From Variovorax paradoxus (lineage in GTDB: Bacteria; Pseudomonadota; Gammaproteobacteria; Burkholderiales; Burkholderiaceae_C), in NCBI RefSeq assembly GCF_024734665.1, contig NZ_CP102931.1, forward strand, positions 2,106,001 through 2,170,000: a DNA stretch of 64,000 nt. Reading direction: 5' to 3'. The notes under the pieces were generated by a model. The model searched no databases, had not been told where the DNA came from, and saw nothing but the letters and a program-made list of their open reading frames with translations. Made by a program: the position numbers and the translations under genes. Positions 44,440-55,891 of the stretch are shown in pieces. Positions within the stretch are counted from its first letter, which is position 1. The number at the start of each line of letters is the position of its first letter.

Positions 44440-44469
44440 GAGGCTGGCGCCGACCGCGCCGCCAGCCTC
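44440..44469. terminator. bidirectional hairpin between convergent alpha-E and lrp genes
   Basis: Perfect 10-base arms 44440-44449 and 44460-44469 (GAGGCTGGCG and complement) with a 10-base loop fill the 40-base space between two convergent stops and reach 2 bases into the lrp-type stop codon. No clear U-run on either side, so efficiency is uncertain. Confidence 0.55.
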
Positions 44470-44896
44470 AGAGCTTGTGCGTCGACAGCAGGATGCTCGT
44501 CTCGGTGCTCGAAATGCCTTCGATCTGCCGGATGGCGTTGAGCACCTTGTCGAAGGCTTCGAGCGAGTCGGCGCGCAGTTCGGCCATCAGGTCCCAGCGG
44601 CCGTTGGTCGAGTGCAGGGCCACGACGTTGGGGTGACCGCGAAGCACTTGGCTCACGCGTTCGGCGCGGTGCCCCTCGATCTCGATGCTCATGATCGCGC
44701 GGATGCGATGCGCCTCCGCTTCGGGCTTCAGCCGCACGGTGTAGCCGACGATGGTTCCGTCGTTCTCCAGCTTGGCAATCCGGTTCTGCACGGTCGCCCG
44801 CGCCACGCGAAGCTTCTGGGCCAGTGCCACCACCGGCACGCGCGCGTCGTCGCGCAGCAGGGCAATGAGTTGTCGGTCGATGTCGTCCATTGCCAT
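44468..44896 (-). CDS. Lrp/AsnC-family transcriptional regulator
   Basis: 142 aa. N-terminal helix-turn-helix IDRQLIALLRDDARVPVVALAQKLRVARATVQNRI (in parts, residues 6-42) and a RAM ligand domain with HRIRAIMSIEIEG and WDLMAELRADSLEAFD. Divergent from ornithine cyclodeaminase, 140 bases apart, so most likely its regulator with an amino acid as effector. Confidence 0.92.
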   Translation of the reverse strand: MAMDDIDRQLIALLRDDARVPVVALAQKLRVARATVQNRIAKLENDGTIVGYTVRLKPEAEAHRIRAIMSIEIEGHRAERVSQVLRGHPNVVALHSTNGRWDLMAELRADSLEAFDKVLNAIRQIEGISSTETSILLSTHKL

Positions 44897-45036
44897 TTGT
44901 CAAATTGCTGATCAGATCGAGCGAAATGTAAGGTTCAAGCGCTAACTTGACAAGTTGGAGGGTTCAATCTGGCACGTCTCCCCGGAACAATCGAAAGACG
45001 GCTGCGCGACGCGGCCGGACCGCTCAGGAGACCCCC
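44897..45036. promoter_or_regulatory. divergent promoter region with palindrome, candidate Lrp-type sites
   Basis: A 13-base palindrome AACTTGACAAGTT lies at 44944-44956 and a related inverse half-site TTGTCAA at about 44898-44904, about 45 bases apart (four helical turns). Lrp-type octamers often use spaced weak palindromes. TTGACA (44947-44952) could also be a -35 box for the cyclodeaminase. Confidence 0.45.
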
Positions 45037-46086
45037 ATGACCCGCTTCATCGACGTTCCCACCATGTCCCGCCTCGTGCAGGAGATTGGCGTGGCCCCCT
45101 TCATCGGCGCATTGGCCGACACCATCCGGGAAGACTTCATTCGCTGGCCTGATTTCGACAAATCGGCCCGCGTGGCAAACCACTCGGACATCGGCGTCAT
45201 CGAGCTGATGCCTGTGTCGAATGCCTCGCGCTATGCCTTCAAGTACGTCAACGGCCATCCGGCCAACACCGGCCGCGGCCTCTACACGGTGATGGCCTTC
45301 GGCGTGCTCGCCGATGTCGAGACCGGCTACCCCGTGCTGCTGTCTGAACTGACCCTTGCCACTGCGCTACGCACCAGCGCTACCTCGCTGATGGCGGCGC
45401 GCGCATTGGCGCGGCCCGGCGCCCGCCGCATGGCGCTCATCGGCAACGGCGCGCAGAGCGAATTCCAGGCATTGGCCTTTCACTGTCACTTGGGCATCGA
45501 GGAAATTGCCGTGTACGACATCGACGCCCACGCCACCGACAAGCTGGTGCGCAACCTCTCGGCCTTTCCGTCGCTCAAGATCATTCGTGCCGGCTCCACG
45601 GCGCAGGCCGTGCGCGGCGCCGACATCGTGACGACCGTGACTGCCGACAAGGCCTGCGCCACCATCATCACGCCGGACATGATCGAGCCGGGCATGCACC
45701 TGAACGCGGTCGGCGGCGATTGCCCCGGCAAGACCGAGCTGCATGCCGACGTGCTGCGCGGCGCGCGCGTGTTCGTCGAATACGAGCCGCAGACGCGCAT
45801 CGAGGGCGACATCCAGCAGTTGCCGAAAGACTCCCCCGTGGTCGACCTGTGGCGCGTGCTGGCCGGCATGGCAGCGGGGCGCGAAAGCGCCGAACAGGTC
45901 ACGGTGTTCGATTCGGTCGGCTTCGCGCTGGAGGACTACGCCACCTTGCGCTATGTGCACGAACAGGCCGAGCGCCGCAACCTTGGCGTGGACGTCGAGC
46001 TGGTGCCCCGGGCCGATGACCCGAAGGACCTGTTTCGCCACACGCGCAGCGGCGCCTCGCGTGCGGTCATCCGAAGGGTGGCTTGA
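45037..46086 (+). CDS. ornithine cyclodeaminase family protein
   Basis: 349 aa from ATG 45037, with CAGGAGA upstream. Mu-crystallin/OCD fold: N-terminal substrate domain with RYAFKYVNGHPAN (the Lys that contacts substrate) and Rossmann nucleotide site LIGNGAQSEFQALAF near 137-150; the catalytic Asp is in AVGGDCPGKTEL near 228. Length and the C-terminal extension match true ornithine cyclodeaminases, which turn ornithine into proline and ammonia. The next gene overlaps by one base, and together they fit a citrulline/arginine breakdown route. Confidence 0.92.
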   Translation: MTRFIDVPTMSRLVQEIGVAPFIGALADTIREDFIRWPDFDKSARVANHSDIGVIELMPVSNASRYAFKYVNGHPANTGRGLYTVMAFGVLADVETGYPVLLSELTLATALRTSATSLMAARALARPGARRMALIGNGAQSEFQALAFHCHLGIEEIAVYDIDAHATDKLVRNLSAFPSLKIIRAGSTAQAVRGADIVTTVTADKACATIITPDMIEPGMHLNAVGGDCPGKTELHADVLRGARVFVEYEPQTRIEGDIQQLPKDSPVVDLWRVLAGMAAGRESAEQVTVFDSVGFALEDYATLRYVHEQAERRNLGVDVELVPRADDPKDLFRHTRSGASRAVIRRVA

Positions 46087-47030
46087 TGATGCCGGCCGCG
46101 ATCCGCTCCGTTCAGGCGCCGGCCGCCGTGGTCATGGTCCGTCCGCACAGGTTCACGCCGAATCCGGAGACTGCTGCCGACAACGCGTTCCAGACCGCAG
46201 CCGCCAAGGAGGCCGCGCAGGCCGTGGCCGATGCCGCCTATCGCGAGGTGACTGCAGCCGTCGAGCGGCTCGAAGCCGAAGGCGTGCGCGTGCATCTGTT
46301 CGAAGACCGGGGAGAGCACGACACGCCGGACTCGGTCTTTCCCAACAACTGGTTCTCTACCCACCCGGGCGGGCATGTCGCCATCTACCCGATGCATTCG
46401 CCGAGCCGCCGCCGCGAGCGCCGCGCCGACGTGATCGAGATGCTCAAGTCCAACTACCGGGTGCAGGACGTCATCGACTATTCCGGCCTCGAGCACGACG
46501 GCCTGTTTCTCGAAGGCACCGGCGCGATGGTGCTCGACCACCTGGCGCGAGTGGCCTACACGGCTCGTTCCAACCGGGCCGATGCGGTGGCGCTGGAGCG
46601 TTTCAGCACGCACTTCAATTTCGAGCCGATGCTGGTGGACACGGCCGATGAAGCCGGCCGGCCGATCTATCACACCAATGTGCTGATGTGCGTGGCCACG
46701 GCGTTTGCGTTGGTCGGCTTCGACATGATCCCGGATGCTCGTCGTGCGGCCGAGGTGCGCGCCCGGCTGGAGGAATCGGGGCGCGAAGTCATCGCGCTCA
46801 CGGCCGGGCAGATTGCCGAGTTCGCAGGCAATGCAATCGAGCTGTCAGGCCGCGATGGCCGCGTGCTCGCGCTGTCGCAGCGCGCCTTCTGCAGCCTGAG
46901 CAGCCAGCAGAAGGCTGTCATCGAACGGTCCGCGCGGCTGGTTCCGCTGCCGGTTCCGACCATCGAGATGGCGGGCGGATCGGTGCGCTGCATGATCGCC
47001 GGCATTCATCTGTCGCCCCGGCACGGCTAG
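46086..47030 (+). CDS. ctlX: citrulline hydrolase-like (CtlX) amidinotransferase-fold protein
   Basis: 314 aa; ATG 46086 overlaps the cyclodeaminase stop (TGATG), with ATG 46089 also possible. Guanidino-group-modifying fold: DSVFPNNWFSTH, the acid segment GLFLEGTGAMVLDH, HTNVLMCV, and catalytic Cys302 in GGSVRCMIAG. This is the arginine-deiminase-related group recently named CtlX for citrulline use; the symbol is by resemblance. Product would be ornithine for the upstream enzyme. Its stop overlaps the convergent sulfatase-fold gene by 4 bases (47027-47030). Confidence 0.82.
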   Translation: MMPAAIRSVQAPAAVVMVRPHRFTPNPETAADNAFQTAAAKEAAQAVADAAYREVTAAVERLEAEGVRVHLFEDRGEHDTPDSVFPNNWFSTHPGGHVAIYPMHSPSRRRERRADVIEMLKSNYRVQDVIDYSGLEHDGLFLEGTGAMVLDHLARVAYTARSNRADAVALERFSTHFNFEPMLVDTADEAGRPIYHTNVLMCVATAFALVGFDMIPDARRAAEVRARLEESGREVIALTAGQIAEFAGNAIELSGRDGRVLALSQRAFCSLSSQQKAVIERSARLVPLPVPTIEMAGGSVRCMIAGIHLSPRHG

Positions 47031-48703
47031 CGCGAGAAGGATTCGACGGCCACTGGAATCGTGGGCGCCTGCCAGCGGTAGGCATCCTGCAGCACATCGC
47101 GTTCTGGCTTCTGCCCGTTCCACTGGATGTGCAGCAGGTCCATCAGCGTCCAGCCCGACCAGTCTGCGCGAAACGGTTGTTGCTGCGCCGCGGCCGACGA
47201 CAGCGGTTGCTGGTTGCGCCACACCACGGCCGGAATGCGATAGCCCGAGGCGGTCGCCGGGCTGTGCCCCGCGCGGTCGCTCACGTGGCCTACCTCCTGC
47301 CCGTGGTCCGACAGGTACATCCACGCGCGGTAGTCGCCCGGCTTGCCAGTGCTGCGCGTCTGCTGCAGCAGCTCGGACACCACGAAGTCGTGATACAGCA
47401 GCGCGGCGTCGTATTCCTGGCGGAAGCGGCGCACCCAGGCCGAGCGGCCGTCTTTCACGAGGCCGTTCTCGACCGCATCCACATCGTCGTCGAAGGGGTT
47501 GGCGTTGGCTGGAAAGCGCAGGCTGTAGTGCGGATGCGCGCCCATCAGATGAACCACGATCAGCTTGCGGTCGGTGCTCGTATCGGCCAGCGCCTCCTGC
47601 ATGCAGTCGAGGATCTCGCCGTCCAGCGAGGCACTGGCGCGGCCGGGCGTGCGGTTGACCATGTCGACCACATCGGCGAGGCGCGCATGCTGCTGCTCGA
47701 TGGCGAGGTCGTCGTGGTTGCTGATCCACCAGACCTTGTAGCCGGCGGCGCGCGCCAGGGCCAGAAGGTGCGGCGGGTTCTCGCTCTCGGGCAGGCCGAA
47801 GTGGAACATGTTGCGCAGCGCGGGCAGGGTGCTTGCGTCGACGGACCAGGCGTTCTTCAGCACCGCCATCTGGTCGCCGGTCTGCGCCTTGTGCGCCAGC
47901 AGGCGCGGCGTGGTCGGGCGGCCGTAGCCATACAGCGCCATGTTGTCGCGGTTGATGCTGTCGGTGATGACCAGCACCACAGTGGAAGGGCCAGCCTGCG
48001 ATATCACTGGCGCGATGCCTTTGGCCTGCGCCATCAGGCGGTCGCGCTGCTTCTGCTGGTCGCCCCAGGCGGTGCGCAGCGTGTGAACGGAATCTGCCCA
48101 CTGCGTCCAGAAGATCGCGGGATGCAGCCGGCGCCAGGGCTTGCTTGCGTAGGCCACGCATGCGACGAGAAGCAGCAGTGCGACAAGCGCCACGACCCAT
48201 CGAGCAGGCCGTGCTGATGCAGTCGCCGCATCGGCTACAGCGCCGCGCCGCGCGAACATGCCCACGAGCACGCCCGCCACGACCAGCGCGGCACACCACA
48301 CCGCAGCCGAGCGCCAATGCATCCACAGGTATTCGGAGCCCTCGCGCGCATTGGTGTTGGCCGCTGCGCCCAGCACCATCGCAGCGTCGGGCGCGGCCTG
48401 GTAGGCGTCGAGCAGATAGGCGCGCACCGCGCCGTCGAGCGCGAAGCCCATGGCCCAGAGCCAGACCAGCAGCGTGCGCATGCGCCGCATCCGCGCGCTG
48501 CGCAACGGCCAGGCAAGCCACAGCACCATCGGCATTGCAAGCACCGCGAGCTGTGCCATGCGGCGGCCGTCGTGGCCCAGCGCGATGAGCGCCAGCAGCG
48601 TTGCGCCCACCACGCCGCAGGCGAGCAGCGCGTTGCGCGACGGAGAGACTTCGTTGGTTGGAGTGGTCAAGCAGGCAGCGCGGCAAGTCGGGGGCGGGCG
48701 CAT
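47027..48703 (-). CDS. membrane sulfatase-fold transferase (phosphoethanolamine transferase-like)
   Basis: 558 aa. Four to five hydrophobic helices in the first 200 residues (for example ALLACGVVGATLLALIALG), then a periplasmic alkaline-phosphatase-like domain. VLVITDSINRDNMALYGYGRPTTP in two parts aligns with the Zn-site start of EptA/CptA-type enzymes (Asp in place of the usual Glu), WSVDASTLPALRNMF carries the likely nucleophile Thr, and YLSDHGQEVGHV supplies the Asp-His zinc pair. Family members decorate lipid A or core sugar with phosphoethanolamine. Here the acceptor is unknown. ATG 48703 is the likely start but lacks a clear ribosome site. Confidence 0.82.
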   Translation of the reverse strand: MRPPPTCRAACLTTPTNEVSPSRNALLACGVVGATLLALIALGHDGRRMAQLAVLAMPMVLWLAWPLRSARMRRMRTLLVWLWAMGFALDGAVRAYLLDAYQAAPDAAMVLGAAANTNAREGSEYLWMHWRSAAVWCAALVVAGVLVGMFARRGAVADAATASARPARWVVALVALLLLVACVAYASKPWRRLHPAIFWTQWADSVHTLRTAWGDQQKQRDRLMAQAKGIAPVISQAGPSTVVLVITDSINRDNMALYGYGRPTTPRLLAHKAQTGDQMAVLKNAWSVDASTLPALRNMFHFGLPESENPPHLLALARAAGYKVWWISNHDDLAIEQQHARLADVVDMVNRTPGRASASLDGEILDCMQEALADTSTDRKLIVVHLMGAHPHYSLRFPANANPFDDDVDAVENGLVKDGRSAWVRRFRQEYDAALLYHDFVVSELLQQTRSTGKPGDYRAWMYLSDHGQEVGHVSDRAGHSPATASGYRIPAVVWRNQQPLSSAAAQQQPFRADWSGWTLMDLLHIQWNGQKPERDVLQDAYRWQAPTIPVAVESFSR

Positions 48704-48765
48704 TCTGCCCCGGGGCTCACACTGCTGACCTCAGTGCCCCGATGGTGGCGAGGTCTTTTGGAGCA

Positions 48766-50262
48766 TCAGGTCGCAGTGGCTTGCCGCACCGCGCGCTCCC
48801 AGCGCGCCATCGATTCCTCGGCCTGCGCGCGGCCCATGGTCGGCATGAAGCGGCGCTCGATCTTCCACAGCTTCGAGAGCTGGCGCGCGTCGGTGTAGAC
48901 GCCGGTCGACAAGCCTGCGAGGTAGGCGGCGCCCAGCGCGGTGGTCTCGATCACTTCGGGCCGCACCACCGGAATGCCCAGCAGGTCGGCCTGGAACTGC
49001 ATCAGCAGGTCGTTCACGCTCGCGCCGCCGTCCACGCGCAGCTCGGCCACGGGTTTGCCGCCGGCGGCCACCGCGTCGCGGCTCATGGCCTGCAGCAGCG
49101 CGGCGCTCTGGTAGGCGATGCTTTCGAGTGCGGCGCGCGCGATGTGCGCGACCGTGGTGCCGCGCGTGAGGCCGGTGATGGTGCCTCGCGCATCCGCATC
49201 CCAGTAGGGCGCGCCGAGGCCGGTGAAGGCCGGCACCATCATCACGCCGCCAGCATCGGGCACGCTCTCGGCCAGCGACTGCACTTCGGCGCTGCCCTTG
49301 ATGGCTTTGAGGCCGTCGCGCAGCCACTGCACCACGGCGCCGCCGACGAACACGCTGCCTTCCATGGCGTACTGCGGCGTCGCATCGGCCTGTGCGGCGC
49401 TGGTCACGAGCAGGCCGTTGTGCGAGGGCTGGAAGGCGCCGCCCGTGTGCATCAGCAGGAAACAGCCGGTGCCGTAGGTGTTCTTCGCCATGCCGGCCTC
49501 GAAGCAGGCCTGGCCGAAGAGGGCGCTCTGCTGGTCGCCGGCCACGCCGCCGATGGGCAGCGTATGGCCCAGCAGCGCTGCATCGGTGTCGGCGAAGTGC
49601 GAGCTCGAGGGCTGCACCTTCGGCATCAGCGCGGCGGGAATGTCGAGCGCCTTCAGCAGATCGGCATCCCACTCGTTGCTGTGCACGTTGAAGAGCATGG
49701 TGCGCGAGGCGTTGCTCACGTCGGTCACGTGCACCTTGCCGCCGGTGAGCTGCCACATGAGCCAGCTGTCGACCGTGCCGAAGGCCAGTTCGCCGCGCTC
49801 GGCCTGCGCGCGCGCGCCGGGCACGTTGTCGAGCAGCCAGCGCAGCTTGGTACCGGAAAAGTACGCGTCGATCACCAGCCCGGTCTTCTCGCGGATGGTG
49901 TCTGTCATGCCCTCGTCGCGCAGCCTTGCGCACAAAGGCTCGGCGCGGCGGTCCTGCCAGACGATGGCGTGGTGCACCGGCTGGCCCGTCTTGCGGTTCC
50001 ACAGCACGGTGGTCTCGCGCTGGTTGGTGATGCCGATGGCGTGGATGTCGGTGGGCTTGAGTTTCGCCTTGGCAAGTACCTCGCGCGCGGTGGCGAGCTG
50101 GCTGCGCCAGATTTCCATCGGGTCGTGCTCGACCCAGCCTGGCTGCGGGTAGATCTGCGTCAGCTCTTTCTGCGCGATGGCGACGATGTGGCCTTCGCGG
50201 TCGAACACGATGCTGCGCGAGCTGGAAGTGCCTTGGTCGAGGGCGAGCAGGTAGGTGGTCAT
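48766..50262 (-). CDS. glpK: glycerol kinase
   Basis: 498 aa. FGGY kinase: [17 protein letters not shown] at the start, [36 protein letters not shown] and the FGGY signature [12 protein letters not shown] then [17 protein letters not shown]. Phosphorylates glycerol to glycerol-3-phosphate in the cytoplasm. Lies 19 bases after glpR on the same strand and is divergent from glpD. Confidence 0.97.
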   Translation of the reverse strand: MTTYLLALDQGTSSSRSIVFDREGHIVAIAQKELTQIYPQPGWVEHDPMEIWRSQLATAREVLAKAKLKPTDIHAIGITNQRETTVLWNRKTGQPVHHAIVWQDRRAEPLCARLRDEGMTDTIREKTGLVIDAYFSGTKLRWLLDNVPGARAQAERGELAFGTVDSWLMWQLTGGKVHVTDVSNASRTMLFNVHSNEWDADLLKALDIPAALMPKVQPSSSHFADTDAALLGHTLPIGGVAGDQQSALFGQACFEAGMAKNTYGTGCFLLMHTGGAFQPSHNGLLVTSAAQADATPQYAMEGSVFVGGAVVQWLRDGLKAIKGSAEVQSLAESVPDAGGVMMVPAFTGLGAPYWDADARGTITGLTRGTTVAHIARAALESIAYQSAALLQAMSRDAVAAGGKPVAELRVDGGASVNDLLMQFQADLLGIPVVRPEVIETTALGAAYLAGLSTGVYTDARQLSKLWKIERRFMPTMGRAQAEESMARWERAVRQATAT

Positions 50263-50281
50263 TCGTTCGTGTTCTTTCTTG

Positions 50282-51052
50282 TCAGTTCTCGCGCGCGATC
50301 TCGAGGCGCACCTGGGCGGTGTGCAGCAGGTCGGCGAATGGCGCCGGCGGCTCGGCATCGGTGAACAGCCGGTCGATCTGCGAGAGCGTGCCCAGCTGGA
50401 TCATTGCCGGCCGGTTGAACTTGCTGGCGTCCGCCGCGAGCCACACCTCGCGCGCCTGCGCGATGATGGTTTGCGCCACCTTCACCTCGCGCAGGTCGAA
50501 GTCGCGCAGCGATCCGTCGGCCTCGATGCTCGACACGCCGATCAGCGCAATGTCGACCTTGAACTGGCGAATGAAGTCGATGGTGGCCTCGCCCACGATC
50601 GCGCGGTCGCGCGGTCGCACCGAGCCGCCCGCCACGATCACTTCGCACGAGGTGTTGCCGCTCAGGATGGTGGCCACGTTCAGGTTGTTGGTGATCACGC
50701 GCAGGCCCGTGTGGCGCAGCAGCGCCTTGGCGATGGCCTCGGTGGTGGTGCCGATGTTGAGGATCAGCGAGCAGTCGTTGGGCACCAGCTCCGCCACGCG
50801 GCGGGCGATGCGCGCCTTGCCTTCGGCGTGCAGGGTCTCGCGCTGCTGGTAGCCGATGTTCTCCGTGGTCGAGCTGGGCACGCGCACGCCGCCGTGAAAG
50901 CGCGTGAGCAGGCCCTCGTCGGCCAGCCGCTGCACGTCGCGCCGCACCGTTTGCAGGGTGACGCCGAGCATGTCGGCCAGTTGCTCGACGGTGACGGAGC
51001 CGCGCGCGCGCACGGTGTCCAGGAGGTTGATCTGGCGCGGGTTGGAGTTCAC
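50282..51052 (-). CDS. glpR: DeoR-family repressor GlpR
   Basis: 256 aa. DeoR helix-turn-helix [24 protein letters not shown] (in two parts, residues 20-43) followed by [10 protein letters not shown] and a ribose-5-phosphate-isomerase-like sensor domain with [22 protein letters not shown] and GVSSIEADG. Glycerol-3-phosphate is the known effector of GlpR. It sits between the kinase gene and the divergent dehydrogenase/transporter operon, and probably controls both. Confidence 0.94.
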   Translation of the reverse strand: MNSNPRQINLLDTVRARGSVTVEQLADMLGVTLQTVRRDVQRLADEGLLTRFHGGVRVPSSTTENIGYQQRETLHAEGKARIARRVAELVPNDCSLILNIGTTTEAIAKALLRHTGLRVITNNLNVATILSGNTSCEVIVAGGSVRPRDRAIVGEATIDFIRQFKVDIALIGVSSIEADGSLRDFDLREVKVAQTIIAQAREVWLAADASKFNRPAMIQLGTLSQIDRLFTDAEPPAPFADLLHTAQVRLEIAREN

Positions 51053-51174
51053 AGGGGCGTCGTGGAAAGCAGGAAGACTGCGACCGAGGGTACAGAGCGC
51101 GCCACTTTAAAGCGAAAGAAAACGAAGACGAGTAAGGGAAAACTCGGAGGAAAATCGCGCCAAAAGGAATCCAA
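51053..51174. promoter_or_regulatory. glpR-glpD divergent promoter region
   Basis: A purine-rich stretch 51107-51165 carries spaced CGAA units at 51113 and 51123, a CGAG at 51129 and CGCGAAAA just after the start codon (51184-51191). Repeated CGAA/TTCG half-sites are a feature of GlpR operators in other bacteria. AAGGA before ATG 51175 is the ribosome site of glpD. No promoter can be fixed with confidence. Confidence 0.4.
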
Positions 51175-52833
51175 ATGAAAAGACGCGAAAATACAATGGC
51201 CGCCGTTAGTGACCAAAGTCACGCTTCAACGGACCCAATTTCTGTGAGCGATTTCTCTTCCATTTCGCCCGCGCCGGCCACCGATTGCGACGTGCTCATC
51301 GTCGGCGGCGGCATCAACGGCTGCGGCATCGCGCGCGACCTCGCGGGCCGCGGCTGGCGCGTGGTGCTGTGCGAAAAGGACGATCTCGCCTCGCACACTT
51401 CGTCTTCTTCCACCAAGCTGATCCACGGCGGGCTGCGCTACCTCGAGTACTACGAGTTCTCGCTGGTGCGCAAGGCGCTGCAGGAGCGCGAGGTGCTGCT
51501 CAAGAGCGCCCCGCACATCATGTGGCCGCTGCGCTTCGTGATGCCGCACGACCCTTCGATGCGCCCGGCCTGGATGATCCGCATTGGCCTGTTCATGTAC
51601 GACCACCTAGCTAAGCGCGAGGTGCTGCCGGCTTCGCGCAGCGTCGATCTGCGCCGCCACGCCGCAGGCAAGCCGCTGAAGGACCAATACAAGCGCGGCT
51701 TCATCTACTCGGACGGCTGGGTCGACGATGCGCGCCTCGTGGTGCTGAACGCGCTCGACGCAAAGGCGCGTGGCGCCGAAGTGCTGACCCGCACGCGCTG
51801 CGTGCACGCCCAGCGAGACGCCGACGGCTGGACTGCCACGCTGCAGGGCGCCGACGGCAACAAGCGCACGCTGCGCGCCCGCGCGGTGGTCAATGCCGCA
51901 GGGCCGTGGGCCGAATCCTTCCTGCGAGGTGTCGCGCAGTCGGCCAAGGGCGAGGCGCTGGCCACCAAGAGCCTGCGGCTCGTGAAGGGCAGCCACATCG
52001 TGGTGCCACGCCTGTTCGAGCACGACCACGCCTACATCTTCCAGAACCCCGACAAGCGGATCATCTTTGCTATTCCCTACCAGGGCGAGTTCACGCTGAT
52101 CGGCACCACCGACATCGAACTCACCGGCGACGACCCCGGCGCCGCGCGCATCGCACAGGAAGAAATCGACTACCTCTGCACCCAGGCCAGCCGCTACTTC
52201 GAGAAGCCCATCGTGCCGGCCGACGTGGTTTGGACCTACTCGGGCGTGCGCCCGCTGCTCGACGACGACTCGGGCGACCCATCGGCCGTCACGCGCGACT
52301 ACATGCTCGAATCGAACACCACCGCCGCGCCGCTGCTGTCGGTATGGGGCGGCAAGATCACCACCTTCCGCAAGCTGGCCGAGGACGCGGCCGACGAGGT
52401 GGGCAGGATGCTGGGCCAGTCGAGCGCGCAGCGCCCGGCCTGGACCGATGGCGCCTTTCTCGCGGGCGGTGACCTGTCGGCATGGATCGGCGCCGCGAAG
52501 CGGCCCGACGACGATTTCGAACGCTTCGTGTCGGCCGTGCAAACCAGGTATCCGTGGCTCTACGGCCATCTGGCTCGCCGCCTCGCGCGGGGCTACGGCG
52601 CCCGCATAGCGGAGTTGCTGGGCGACGCGAAGTCCTTTTCCGACCTGGGCGACGAAGTGGCGCCGGGCCTGTACGAGCGCGAACTACGCTTCCTGCAGGA
52701 CCACGAATGGGCCGTGAGCGCGGAAGACGTGCTCTGGCGGCGCTCCAAGCTGGGGCTGCACTACACGCCCGAAGAGCGCGAGCAGGTCGCGCGCTGGCTG
52801 CTGCTGCAGCCAGTCCGCGTCGACAACAACTAG
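51175..52833 (+). CDS. glpD: aerobic glycerol-3-phosphate dehydrogenase
   Basis: 552 aa from ATG 51175 (AAGGA six bases before); ATG 51196 is possible. FAD site DVLIVGGGINGCGIARDLAGRG at about 38-59 (in parts), TKLIHGGLRYLEYYEF and RGFIYSDGWVDDARLV, both diagnostic of GlpD. A membrane-associated flavoenzyme oxidising glycerol-3-phosphate to dihydroxyacetone phosphate and passing electrons to quinone. First gene of the transport operon, 24 bases before glpS. Confidence 0.96.
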   Translation: MKRRENTMAAVSDQSHASTDPISVSDFSSISPAPATDCDVLIVGGGINGCGIARDLAGRGWRVVLCEKDDLASHTSSSSTKLIHGGLRYLEYYEFSLVRKALQEREVLLKSAPHIMWPLRFVMPHDPSMRPAWMIRIGLFMYDHLAKREVLPASRSVDLRRHAAGKPLKDQYKRGFIYSDGWVDDARLVVLNALDAKARGAEVLTRTRCVHAQRDADGWTATLQGADGNKRTLRARAVVNAAGPWAESFLRGVAQSAKGEALATKSLRLVKGSHIVVPRLFEHDHAYIFQNPDKRIIFAIPYQGEFTLIGTTDIELTGDDPGAARIAQEEIDYLCTQASRYFEKPIVPADVVWTYSGVRPLLDDDSGDPSAVTRDYMLESNTTAAPLLSVWGGKITTFRKLAEDAADEVGRMLGQSSAQRPAWTDGAFLAGGDLSAWIGAAKRPDDDFERFVSAVQTRYPWLYGHLARRLARGYGARIAELLGDAKSFSDLGDEVAPGLYERELRFLQDHEWAVSAEDVLWRRSKLGLHYTPEEREQVARWLLLQPVRVDNN

Positions 52834-52857
52834 ACGAACACAAGGGAAAGAGCGCCA

Positions 52858-53931
<1,074 letters not shown>

Positions 53932-53933
53932 TC

Positions 53934-55000
53934 ATGGCACGCATCGACCTCGACCTGGCCCACGCCTATCGCCCCAACCCCACGCAGGACAGCGACTATG
54001 CGCTGCTGCCGCTGAAGATGAGCTTCCGCGACGGCGGGGCGTATGCCTTGCTCGGCCCCTCGGGCTGCGGCAAGACGACCATGCTGAACATCATCTCGGG
54101 CCTGCTTGTGCCCTCGCAAGGCACGGTTACCTTCGACGGCCGCGACATGACGCGCGCCACGCCGCAGGAACGCAACATCGCACAGGTGTTCCAGTTTCCG
54201 GTGATCTACGACACCATGACCGTGGCCGAGAACCTCGCGTTCCCGCTGCGCAACCGCAAGGTGCCGGCCGACCAGATCAAGAAGCGCGTGGGCGAGATTG
54301 CCGAGATGCTCGACATGAGCGGGCAGCTCAACCAGCGCGCCGCCGGCCTCGCGGCCGACGCCAAGCAGAAGATCTCTCTCGGGCGCGGGCTGGTGCGCAG
54401 CGACGTGTCGGCGGTGCTGTTCGATGAGCCGCTCACCGTGATCGACCCGCACCTGAAGTGGCAGCTGCGCCGCAAGCTCAAGCAGATCCATCGCGAGCTG
54501 AAGCTCACGCTGATCTACGTGACGCACGACCAGGTCGAGGCGCTCACCTTCGCTGAAGAAGTGGTGGTGATGACGCGCGGCAAGGCTGTGCAGGTGGGCA
54601 GTGCCGAAGCGCTGTTCGAGCGGCCCGCCCACACTTTCGTCGGGCATTTCATCGGCTCGCCGGGCATGAACTTCCTGTCCGCGAAGAGCGCGAACGGAAC
54701 CATCGAGGTTGCGGGCACGCCGTTGGTGCCCACGCGCGAACTGCCGCAGGGGCCGCTGAAGATCGGCATCCGTCCCGAGTACCTGCGCCTGTCCAACGCG
54801 GGCGCCGCCGGTGCCGTGCCGGCCGTGGTGAAGCAGGTGCAGGACGTGGGTACGCACGTGATGCTGAGCGTGGTGGCCGACGGCAGCGTGCTGAAGGTGC
54901 GGCTGCATTCGGATGACCAGCCGCCGGCAGCGGGAGACACCGTGTGGGTGCGAGTGCTCGACACGCACACCTGCTATTACAAAGACGAGGAACTGGTCGC

Positions 55001-55004
<4 letters not shown>
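53934..55004 (+). CDS. glpT: glycerol ABC transporter ATP-binding subunit GlpT
   Basis: 356 aa from ATG 53934 (AAGGAAG upstream), 2 bases after glpS. Walker A GPSGCGKTT, Walker B VLFDEPLTVID and switch histidine His198 in VTHDQVEAL are normal. The ABC signature is degenerate: LAADA at 139-143 in place of LSGGQ. TOBE-type C-terminus. This is the mirror image of GlpS. Its stop overlaps glpP start (ATGA). Not the unrelated E. coli GlpT antiporter, which shares the name. Confidence 0.9.

Positions 55005-55887
<883 letters not shown>

Positions 55888-55891
<4 letters not shown>

Noticed and set aside
47027..48703. Idea that the sulfatase-fold transferase lacks its nucleophile
   Set aside because: The first motif (TDSINRDN) is the metal-ligand site, not the nucleophile; a Thr in the later DASTLPALRNMF segment fits the nucleophile position.
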